Below are positions 28,698 to 37,400 of a DNA stretch of 50,578 nucleotides, piece by piece (within the stretch, counting starts at the first letter, position 1; each line of letters starts with the position of its first letter). Origin of the DNA: a virus. The DNA lies in the IMG/VR virus record IMGVR_UViG_3300033148_003387, positions 1 to 50,578 of that record, one strand, 5' to 3'. Below the pieces are notes generated by a model. The model was not told where the DNA came from. It saw nothing but the letters and a program-made list of their open reading frames with translations, and did no database searches. The position numbers and the translations under genes are program-made.

Positions 28698-29774
28698 ATG
28701 GATAAAATACAAGTAAAAATAGTAGATGACACTATAGAAGATAAAGGGGTTCAGCAAATTGAACAAGAGTTGGTAGATAAACACAACAAAGAAGTTGCTG
28801 AAGCTAATGAAGAATTAAAAGAAGAAAACCCTGAAACGGAGGGTATAAATGACGTTGACGTTCTTTCATATATTAAAAATAGATACGATAGAGATATCAA
28901 ATCTATTGATGAGTTGTTTGACGCGAGACAACAAAATGAAGAGTTACCAGAAGATGTGGCTAGTTTTTTTCAATTTAAAAAAGAAACAGGTCGAGGAATG
29001 GAGGACTTTTTAAAAGCGCAACAAGATGTAGAAGATATTTCAGATACTGATTTAATTTCTAATTATTGGAGCGACACTCAACCTCACTTAGACGGAGAAG
29101 ATATAAAATTTGAATTTAATAATAAATTTGGATTTAATCCGGATGAAGATGATGAGTCTTTTGTAAGGGAGAGAAAAATCGCTAGAAAAGCAGAACTTGC
29201 TAAAGCTAAGAAACACTTTAAAGAGCTTCAAGATAAATACAAAACACCTTTATTTGAGTCAAATACTGGTGAATTTACCTCGGAAGATCACAAAGAATTT
29301 CTAGCTTACAAGGAAGCTCAAAACCAAGCACGCACCCAGCAAGAAGAAAGAAGCCGGTATTTTACCGAAAAAACTAATGATGTTTTTAATGATGAGTTTG
29401 AAGGTTTCAACTTTACTATTAATGACAACACTTTTTCATATAAACCGGGGGATGCTAATAAAATGCGTGAATCACAATCTGATTTACAAAATTTTATGAA
29501 GCAACATTTAACTGATGAAGGGTATATTGCAGACGCTAGAAAGTATCATAGAGCCTTAGCGGCAGCTATGAACCCAGATGCATTTGCAAGATATTTTTAC
29601 GAGCAGGGTCAGTCGGATCAAGTTACCGAATCAGCTAAAAGATCAAAAAACATTAACATGGGAGATGATTTAAGGCGATCACCACAAGGAAAAATTTCTA
29701 GTGGTTTCAAGGTAGCAAGTGTTCCTACTAGTCACGGTAATGGGCTACGAATAAGAAGTAAAAATAAAAACTAA
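28698..29774 (+). CDS. Capsid scaffolding protein
   Basis: A 358-residue strongly acidic and helical protein immediately before the major capsid gene, the standard place for a scaffold. Recognisable segments are LSYIKNRYDRDIKSIDELF (55-73) and long charged helices with many E/D/K (140-210). The C-terminus is basic and disordered (GLRIRSKNKN), as expected for the part that binds the inner face of the capsid. No protease motif was seen. It is expected to leave the head or be degraded during maturation. Confidence 0.75.
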   Translation: MDKIQVKIVDDTIEDKGVQQIEQELVDKHNKEVAEANEELKEENPETEGINDVDVLSYIKNRYDRDIKSIDELFDARQQNEELPEDVASFFQFKKETGRGMEDFLKAQQDVEDISDTDLISNYWSDTQPHLDGEDIKFEFNNKFGFNPDEDDESFVRERKIARKAELAKAKKHFKELQDKYKTPLFESNTGEFTSEDHKEFLAYKEAQNQARTQQEERSRYFTEKTNDVFNDEFEGFNFTINDNTFSYKPGDANKMRESQSDLQNFMKQHLTDEGYIADARKYHRALAAAMNPDAFARYFYEQGQSDQVTESAKRSKNINMGDDLRRSPQGKISSGFKVASVPTSHGNGLRIRSKNKN

Positions 29775-29792
29775 AATTTAAAATTTAAAATT

Positions 29793-31214
29793 ATGGCATT
29801 AAATGTACCAGGGTTTCAATTAGAGCCCTCAGCGGAGAAAATCGCTACTGCCTCAAATTATATCACAGATTTTAATTTTATGAATCAGTATTTACCTGAT
29901 ACATACGAGAAAGAATTTGAGAGATATGGTAATAGAACGATTTCGTCCTTCCTTAGAATGGTTGGCGCTGAAATGCCTACTAACTCTGACCTTATTAAAT
30001 GGGCGGAACAAGGTAGGTTACACACCAAATATGAAGGTTGCACTTTTGGCGCGTTTGCGGCAGGGCAACAAACTTTTACTGTAGCAGGTGGTGCAAATTG
30101 CAACTTTAGAGTTGGACAAACAGTAATGTTGTCTTCTGAGCAAGTAGCAAGTGAATCAGCAAAAGCACTAATCGTAACAGCAGCTTTAAATTCTTCAACT
30201 TTTACAGTGGCTTACTACGATGCTTTGGTAGCGAGTCCTTTTACAGGGGCTACATTAGGAGTTACTGCTTTCGTTTATGGTTCTGAGTTCCGACAAGGAA
30301 CTGCCGGAATGGAAGATTCTTTAGAGGCTCAAGATGAGTTCTTTGACAACAAACCAATTATCATTAAGGACAAGTACATTGTATCTGGTTCTGACATGGC
30401 TCAAATTGGTTGGGTTGAAATTACAACAGAGAACGGAGCAAACGGATATCTATGGTATTTGAAATCAGAACACGAAACTAGACTTCGTTATGATGATTAT
30501 CTAGAAATGTCAATGATTGAAGGTATCCCTGCTGAAGCGGGATCTGGAGCAGCAACTGCATTAAATGCAACGACAGCATATCCAGCTGGTTCGGTATTGG
30601 ATGTAGGCGCGGGTACGCAAGGTCTTTTTGACGCTGTAGAACAACGTGGAAACGTATGGACTGGAGCTGGACCTGTTGCTTTAGCTGACTGGGATACAAT
30701 TGTAGACCGTTTAGATAAGCAAGGATCTATTCAAGAGAATGTAGTGTTTGTTAATAGAGATTTCGGTTTTGACATAGATGATATGTTAGCTGCTCAAAAC
30801 TCTTATGGCGCAGGCGGTACTTCTTTTGGACTGTTTGATAATGATGAGGAAATGGCTCTTAATTTAGGTTTTACAGGGTTTAGAAGAGGTTACGACTTCT
30901 ACAAAACTGACTGGAAATATCTAAATGATATTACTTTAAGAGGTGGTCTTGTTGGTGGTAAAGTTAATGGAATTATGGTTCCAGCTGGCTCTACAACTGT
31001 ATACGATCAAGTTTTAGGTAAAAACGCTAAGAGACCATTCTTACACGTTAGATATAGAGCTTCAGAAACTGAAGACAGACGCTACAAAACTTGGTTGACT
31101 GGTTCTGCTGGTGGAGCAAGAACAAGCGATCTAGATGCGATGGAAGTTAACTTCCTATCTGAAAGAGCATTATGTACTTTAGGTGCAAATAACTTTGTGT
31201 TATTCAATGCTTAA
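29793..31214 (+). CDS. Major capsid protein
   Basis: A 473-residue protein expected to adopt the HK97 fold. The N-terminus MALNVPGFQLEPSAEKIATA and YLPDTYEKEFERYGNRTIS are typical of this phage group (from memory). Residues about 85-165 form an inserted beta-rich region (AAGQQTFTVAGGANCNFRVG, TAALNSSTFTVAYYD) that probably projects from the capsid surface. The leader AAAATTTAAAATTTAAAATT is extremely A/T-rich without Shine-Dalgarno, and a terminator follows at 31235, both fitting very high expression. Identification is by position between scaffold and ring genes plus sequence style. Confidence 0.85.
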   Translation: MALNVPGFQLEPSAEKIATASNYITDFNFMNQYLPDTYEKEFERYGNRTISSFLRMVGAEMPTNSDLIKWAEQGRLHTKYEGCTFGAFAAGQQTFTVAGGANCNFRVGQTVMLSSEQVASESAKALIVTAALNSSTFTVAYYDALVASPFTGATLGVTAFVYGSEFRQGTAGMEDSLEAQDEFFDNKPIIIKDKYIVSGSDMAQIGWVEITTENGANGYLWYLKSEHETRLRYDDYLEMSMIEGIPAEAGSGAATALNATTAYPAGSVLDVGAGTQGLFDAVEQRGNVWTGAGPVALADWDTIVDRLDKQGSIQENVVFVNRDFGFDIDDMLAAQNSYGAGGTSFGLFDNDEEMALNLGFTGFRRGYDFYKTDWKYLNDITLRGGLVGGKVNGIMVPAGSTTVYDQVLGKNAKRPFLHVRYRASETEDRRYKTWLTGSAGGARTSDLDAMEVNFLSERALCTLGANNFVLFNA

Positions 31215-31234
31215 TTAGATTTCTAATATAACCC

Positions 31235-31259
31235 AAAGCCCCATGTAATGTGGGGCTTT
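31235..31259 (+). terminator. Terminator after the major capsid gene
   Basis: AAAGCCCCA/TGGGGCTTT, a 9-bp stem with a 7-nt loop, followed by AATTTTAAT. The T-run is weak, so it may be a partial terminator that lowers downstream expression relative to capsid. Confidence 0.7.
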
Positions 31260-31286
31260 AATTTTAATACAATAAAATATAATATA

Positions 31287-32036
31287 ATGAAACCAAAAAA
31301 ATTTACACCTCAAGATAGGATTTATCGTCTTAAGACAAAACAAACTCCTTTAGCGCTATTAATCGACACAGGAAGCGCAAAAAAGAAACCCCTCATTGTG
31401 TGGGATGAAGAAAAACAAGAAAATAGAGCTATTCGTTACGCAGCTAATCAACGTACATGTTATGTAGATGAGCAAGATGGAAATGCTGTTTTATCACCTA
31501 TTATTTTTGAAGATGGTTTTTTAATGGTCCCTAAAACCAATCCAGTCTTACAACAGTTCTTGCAAATGCACCCAAGAAACAATTCATTGTTTGAAGAGGT
31601 TAATGAAGAAGCTAATGCTAGTGAGGAATTACACTATATGGATATGCAAGATGAGGCTAGGCAAATAGCTAAAGACTTGACTATAGATCAAACCGAAATG
31701 ATTGCTAGAATTTTAATGGGAAGTGAAGTAGAAAACTTAAAAAGCTCAGAATTAAGGAGAGATGTTAGGTTGTACGCAACTCAAAATCCAGGAGAGTTTT
31801 TAGAACTTTTAGATGATCCAGACATTAAATTAGAAAACGTAGTAGCTAAAGCATTAGATGGTAGATATATCGCTTATAGAAACAACAAAAGAGATATTCA
31901 CTGGAACTTAAAAGAGAATAAAAAAAGACTCATAACGGTACCTAAAGATGTAGAGCCTAACAGAGCTTTAGTGTCTTATTTATTATCTGAAGAAGGGGAA
32001 GAAGCTTTAACTATACTTGAAAAATTAGTTGAATAA
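31287..32036 (+). CDS. Hypothetical virion-assembly protein (249 aa)
   Basis: The ATG at 31287 is preferred because the longer frame from 31248 starts inside the capsid terminator stem. The product (MKPKKFTPQDRIYRLKTKQT) has a beta-rich first half (YAANQRTCYVDEQDGNAVLS) and a helical second half (DLTIDQTEMIARILMGSEVE). A two-domain layout of this kind directly after the capsid gene occurs in related phages; head completion is possible. I do not recognise a specific family. Confidence 0.65.
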   Translation: MKPKKFTPQDRIYRLKTKQTPLALLIDTGSAKKKPLIVWDEEKQENRAIRYAANQRTCYVDEQDGNAVLSPIIFEDGFLMVPKTNPVLQQFLQMHPRNNSLFEEVNEEANASEELHYMDMQDEARQIAKDLTIDQTEMIARILMGSEVENLKSSELRRDVRLYATQNPGEFLELLDDPDIKLENVVAKALDGRYIAYRNNKRDIHWNLKENKKRLITVPKDVEPNRALVSYLLSEEGEEALTILEKLVE

Positions 32037-32042
32037 TTTTGT

Positions 32043-32050
32043 TATCTTTG
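32043..32050 (+). promoter_or_regulatory. -7 promoter box TATCTTTG
   Basis: 30 bases before the ATG at 32081. Confidence 0.55.
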
Positions 32051-32080
32051 TTAAATATTAATAACTAAAAACTTTTAAAA

Positions 32081-32584
32081 ATGTCTAATTATATTTCAAT
32101 ACCTGTTGCCGCATCACCAGCTTCTGGAACAACTTCAGGAACATCCGCTGATCAATTAGTTGATGCAGGGCAAGATTTTTTAACCTCAGTCACTGTAGGT
32201 GATGTAGTGTGGAACACCACTGATGAAACATCAGCTATTGTTACTAATGTAGTAGATGATGATACGCTAGATCTTTCTGATGATATTATAGTGAGTGGAA
32301 ATACTTTTATCATATTATCTCCTACCGAAGTGGCTTCTAGTCAACTTGTGAACGGTGAGTTAGTTGTTTTAGTGGTTGCGTCTAGCACTATTGAAACAGT
32401 TCTATCTCTAGGTACAGCAGCTAACAACACTGTAACTATTGCACACGCTCCTAACGCAAACGCAGCGGAACTTATTCAGGACGCTATTTTAGCTCCTAAA
32501 CAAAACACTAGACCTTACCAACCTAATGCTTCAGTAGAAGGTGGTTCAGATGGTCTATTAGTTGAATCTATAGCTGTAAGTTAA
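32081..32584 (+). CDS. Putative capsid decoration or head-fibre protein (167 aa)
   Basis: Beta-rich and rich in Thr, Ser, Val and Ala. Residues 25-75 contain GQDFLTSVTVGDVVWNTTDE and VVDDDTLDLSDDII, the same unit as in the 15506-15973 protein and similar to the insertion in the capsid protein. The rest has repeating strands. It lies after the capsid gene, has its own promoter box and is followed by a strong terminator, as expected for an abundant single-gene unit. Decoration or fibre function is inferred. Confidence 0.6.
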   Translation: MSNYISIPVAASPASGTTSGTSADQLVDAGQDFLTSVTVGDVVWNTTDETSAIVTNVVDDDTLDLSDDIIVSGNTFIILSPTEVASSQLVNGELVVLVVASSTIETVLSLGTAANNTVTIAHAPNANAAELIQDAILAPKQNTRPYQPNASVEGGSDGLLVESIAVS

Positions 32585-32632
32585 TTGTTTGCCTGTATTT
32601 AATTAGGCATTTTGTAATGGCAATTCAAGAGA

Positions 32633-32663
32633 AGGGCACTCCAAAAAGAGTGCTCTTTTTTTT
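32633..32663 (+). terminator. Intrinsic terminator
   Basis: AGGGCACTC/GAGTGCTCT 9-bp stem (one G-T), 6-nt loop CAAAAA and eight T. Directly followed by the next promoter box. Confidence 0.85.
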
Positions 32664-32665
32664 GT

Positions 32666-32673
32666 TATCTTTG
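32666..32673 (+). promoter_or_regulatory. -7 promoter box TATCTTTG
   Basis: Begins 3 bases after the terminator T-run and 24 bases before the ATG at 32690: a compact terminator-promoter joint. Confidence 0.6.
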
Positions 32674-32689
32674 TAGGAAATGATTCCTA

Positions 32690-33487
32690 ATGATAAATGA
32701 AGTCCGTAATACAGTCCTAGCTCTTCTTAATAAAAACAACAATGGATACTTAACTCCAGAAGAGTTTAATTTATTAGCCAAGCAAGCTCAGTTAGAGATA
32801 TATGAAGCATACTTCTATAACTATAACGATTGGTTAAATAAACGTAACGCTAGAGTTTCTAATAGTGAATCAGCAGATATTGCTAGAGGATACATAGAAG
32901 TAATAGATGGTTTCAGAGAACCTAATGTACAATTAACTAAAGGGCTTTTAGGTAACGGATACTTTGAACTACCTAATAACTGGTATACTGTAGATGATGT
33001 TTATTTAGACCCTACAGGATTAGGTGTTAATTTTGAATCTTTTGTTCAAGCTGATAGAGTGAGCGCTACTAAAGCTTCTAGACTGTTAAGGTCTAACCTA
33101 ACTACTCCAACTGTTGAATACCCTATTTATTTTATGGCTGAGGACACTAACAATCCCCAACCAGGAAACACCACTGAAAGTGGAATTAAATTTTATCCTA
33201 TTTTCTTAAGCGATGGTGTAACACCAGTTGACACAGGAGATGTATATATAAACTATGTAAGATATCCTTTGGACCCTAAGTGGACTTATCAAAGTATAGG
33301 TGCGGATGGGGATCCTATTTTTGATCCAAATCAACCTGATTATCAAGATTTTGAAATACCTCTTGCTGATTTCATAGGTTTGGTTATCAAGATTTTAGAA
33401 TACTCAGGATTAGTTATTAGAGAGCAAGAAGTTATGGCTTTCGCTAACTCTGAGGATATGGAAATTACACAACAAGATAATAGCTAA
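32690..33487 (+). CDS. Ring/adaptor protein 1 (head-tail connector)
   Basis: A 265-residue protein with a helical N-terminal part (GYLTPEEFNLLAKQAQLEIY, EAYFYNYNDWLNKR) and a mixed C-terminal part, a layout I recall for the first ring protein below the portal in crAss-like and T7-like podoviruses. It shares one base with the next gene (TAATG). It should bind the portal ring and the second ring. Assignment by order and style. Confidence 0.7.
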   Translation: MINEVRNTVLALLNKNNNGYLTPEEFNLLAKQAQLEIYEAYFYNYNDWLNKRNARVSNSESADIARGYIEVIDGFREPNVQLTKGLLGNGYFELPNNWYTVDDVYLDPTGLGVNFESFVQADRVSATKASRLLRSNLTTPTVEYPIYFMAEDTNNPQPGNTTESGIKFYPIFLSDGVTPVDTGDVYINYVRYPLDPKWTYQSIGADGDPIFDPNQPDYQDFEIPLADFIGLVIKILEYSGLVIREQEVMAFANSEDMEITQQDNS

Positions 33488-34407
33488 TGGCATATATAAC
33501 CGCATATCAATACTATACTAATGGAGGTGTAGCACCCACTAATGCAAATTGGGGGAGCTATCAGTACGTTTCACTTAAAGACATTGTAAACAATTTTATG
33601 TTAATGTACCAGGGTGATGACAAGCTTCTAAATAACGTAAGCAAACATTTAGTTTTATTTCACGCTAAACGAGGGATACAAGAATTAAATTATGATGCTT
33701 TAAGAAGTATTAAGGTTTTAGAATTAAGCGTCTGTCATGATTTGAAGTTTATTCTTCCTCCTGATTATGTTAATTATGTAAGAATATCTTTAGAAGTGGG
33801 TGGCATTTTATATCCACTGCATGAAAATTCCCAAGTTAATTACGCTACAGCTTATTTACAAGACAACAATTGTGAGGTTCTTTTTGATATTGATGGAGAT
33901 GTGTTAGAGGCTGAAGAATCTGAATTAGTCAAAGCTAGGATTGAAGGGGTGTCTTTACAGCAATACTTATTAGCTGGACCTTATTACGGTAGATGGGGCT
34001 GGTGTTTAGATGGTTGTTGGTATTTTGGATACGGAGTGGGCGGATATTTTGGATTAAATACAGCCGAAGCTAATGTTAACCCTTCTTTTAGAATAGATAA
34101 AGCTGGAGGAGTTATAAACTTTAGTTCCGGGGTTAGAGATAAATTAGTAGTCTTAGAATATATTTCAGACGGAATGGAAAATGGAGATAACGCTAGTGTC
34201 ACTATTAATAAACTAGCTGAAGAATTTTTGTATAGCTATATTAGATGGGCTATTTTAGACAATAAAATAGGCGTTCAAGAATATGTAGTGAGAAGGGCTA
34301 GGAAAGATAAATGGGCTACTTTAAGGAACGCAAAAATAAGATTGAGTAATATTCACCCTGGCAGATTATTAATGCCTTTACGAGCACGTGATAATTGGAT
34401 TAAATGA
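33487..34407 (+). CDS. Ring/adaptor protein 2 (tail hub)
   Basis: A 306-residue protein with HAKRGIQELNYDALRSIKVL and ILPPDYVNYVRISLEVGGIL, a pair of blocks I recall from second ring or stabilisation proteins of crAss-like phages. The C-terminal helix region YSYIRWAILDNKIGVQEYVV is also typical. An unusual aromatic/Gly stretch (GRWGWCLDGCWYFGYGVGGY) lies near residues 170-190. The gene overlaps the giant nozzle gene by 4 bases (ATGA). Confidence 0.75.
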   Translation: MAYITAYQYYTNGGVAPTNANWGSYQYVSLKDIVNNFMLMYQGDDKLLNNVSKHLVLFHAKRGIQELNYDALRSIKVLELSVCHDLKFILPPDYVNYVRISLEVGGILYPLHENSQVNYATAYLQDNNCEVLFDIDGDVLEAEESELVKARIEGVSLQQYLLAGPYYGRWGWCLDGCWYFGYGVGGYFGLNTAEANVNPSFRIDKAGGVINFSSGVRDKLVVLEYISDGMENGDNASVTINKLAEEFLYSYIRWAILDNKIGVQEYVVRRARKDKWATLRNAKIRLSNIHPGRLLMPLRARDNWIK

Positions 34408-37400
34408 AATTAACTAGAGGATTTATAGCCGGCATTATGAATAAAGACCTGGATGAGCGATTGCTCCCTCCTGGTCAATATAGAGATGCTTTAAATGTAG
34501 GAGTTTCAACGTCAGCAGAATCTGACGTGGGAGCTATTGAAAACCAATTAGGCAACACTAACATGTCTAATTTAACGTTAGATCCTAGCGCTGTAACAAT
34601 AGGAGCTGTATCTAACGATTCTGATAAGAATATTTATTGGCTGGTTTCTTCAGACACCTTTGATTACGTTTTTAGATATAATGAAGATTTAAATCTAACA
34701 ACCACGCTACTTCAAGACACTAAAGGGAGGTTATTAAATTTTGATTCCGCATACTTGGTAACAGGTATTAATATCATTAATGATTTATTATTTTGGACCG
34801 ACAACTTAAACCCACCTAGAAAGCTAAATGTAACTAGAAACTATTTAGTAGACGGTTTTGAGGAAGACGACATCTCAGTAATTGTTAAACCTCCATTATT
34901 TGCTCCTATAATAAATATGGGAAGCACGTTGCCTGTAGGTGGAGCAGGGAATATAACCGGTCAAGAAAACAACTTAGAAGAAACGTTTGTTGAGTTTTCT
35001 TATAGGTATAAGTACCTAGACAATGAGTATAGCGCCATGGCTCCTTTTTCCTCAGCCGCTTTTAATGCCTCTGTTTATCAATATGATTATGCTAATTGGT
35101 ATTTAAAATCTATGACGAATGCCAATAATTTGGTGAACATAACTTTTAGAGTAGGGGGTCCCCAAGTAAAAGAAATACAACTATTATTTAGAGAATCCCA
35201 AAGCACTAATGTATATGTAGTAGAGTCTTATGACTATAGCGCGCCATTTAATTGGGATTTCGGAGACAACGCGCAGGCGGGCGCCTACGCAGCCGCAGTA
35301 GCCTTAACTACTTCTTTCCCTGGAAATGTGGCATTTACAACCCAACCCGGTTTTGGCTTTGGTTTATCAGGAGAAGGTATCCCAGATAGTTATGAAGTTG
35401 GTGACACTGTTTTCATTGATCAAGATCCAGGTTTTACTCATGCTTCATACAATGGAGAACACATTATTGTAGAGATTATAGATAGGTATACTATTGTTAT
35501 TGATGTATTATTCGCAGGCGCTACACCTGTGGAGTCGGGTTCAGTAACCCTTGAAACAAAAACGATTGAATTTGTCAATAATAAAATATATACCGTTTTA
35601 CCTTCAGATGAGTTGGGTAGGCTGTTTGATAACGTCCCATTAAAGGCTTTAGGTCAAGAATTGATAGGTAGTAGATTGGTGTATGGAAATTATGTGCAAT
35701 TTTTTGATTTAGTGAATCAAAACAATGAAGCTATAGCTTTAGATTTTGACCTATATTTAGAATCTAGAGCGGTAGGAGGTTTGCCGGAACGAACTTTTAG
35801 AAGCGATAGAGATTATGAAATAGGTATTTGTTATTTAGATAGTTATGGCAGAATGACTACTGTATTAACTGCTCGCGAAAACAATCTTTATATTTCTCCC
35901 GATAACTCTAATTCAGTTAATGATATTCAAGTATACATTAATAGTCCAGCTCCATCATTTGCTAGCCATTATAGATTATACATTAAACAAGCTAAAGGAG
36001 ATTATCAAAACATTATACCTTCCTTTTTTGTACAAGAGGGTTTAAAAAGATGGTTTCAAATTGGCCCCGGAGATATAAATAAAGTAAAAAAAGGGGAATA
36101 TCTTATTTGTAAACACACTCCAGAAGGACCCACTTTTAGTAATACTCAATATAAAGTTTTAGACATTGAGTCCAAGCCAAAGGATTTTTTAAACATACCT
36201 GGCACGCCTCAAACAGCGGGGGTTTATTTTTGCATTAATGACCCTTCGGGCTTATTTAATACCGCTAGTTTAGATATTTACGCAACTACAAATAGTAGTG
36301 TTGGTGGACCGGTAGGATTTGCGAATTTGGGTAATATTTTTTATAGTCAAATAGATAATCCCATATTTTACGGGCAATCTACCACGGCAGACCGCGTAAA
36401 AGTCGTTGCTGTCCCTGGAATTGCAGCTAGTACAGCTCATCAGTCAGCACAATACAAAGCCTTCAGAATTAAACTTACTGTAGTTAATGGGGCGACTAAT
36501 GAATTTAAGTATGAATTTATGTCTCAGGAGGGAGCTTACTCCAACCCCTTAATGGTAGATACTTCGCTTAGTTCTTTCACACTAACAATGTCTAATAATC
36601 CAGCCGCCCCTAATATTTTTTATAACATAACAGTAAATTCAGTAGGGGCAGTAATCTATGGTGATCCAGTTGCCGCGGTTGTGTGGCCAGATTTACCTAA
36701 CTCTTATTTAACTAACGACTATTTTATCATTAACGTACACTCGGAAGAGGCTAAATATACTCTTGATAATAACCTAAATGAAACCCAAGGGAGTGTCCCT
36801 GTGCCAGCCACCACCTTTTCCAATGTAGGATACCCTAAAGACAAGGTAATACAAGCGGGCGCGCAGATTACTTTTAAGTTAACACATCACAGGTCTACTG
36901 GAGAGAATTATGAGGATCCCGCCCAGGTGTTTATCTCTAGCAAAGAATATCTAAATTTAGAAGAATGGTTTTGGGAAGATCAAATTTATAGTGCGTTTAA
37001 TAATCTAACTCCAGAGGGAACCTCCGGTGGATTTGGAGGGAATCAAAGCAATACAGGTGCAAGTTTAATAAGTTTTGCTCGAGCGTGGGCGACAGGTGTG
37101 AACTCAAGTGGAAACACTTATGATGTGTGGCAAAGTAACACTTCTGGACCCTTTAGTGGTTACGCTAATTGGAATGAACTTTTAGTATCTGAGGGAAGTA
37201 TTTGCATGAGAATTGGGACTCCGATAAGTGCTCTAAACGCTGGTACTGGAGTTGGTTGGTCTTTAACTGTTACTTTTGAAGTTATACAAACCCCAGGGTT
37301 GACAGTATTTGAAACCCTACCAGCTGATAATGTACCAGAAATTTACTTTGAAACCAATAAAACTTTTGCTATATCTAACGGTGTGCATGAGGGGAACCTC

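Noticed and set aside
31248-31286. Longer N-terminus for the gene at 31287
   Set aside because: The extra codons overlap the capsid terminator hairpin and encode an unlikely leader.
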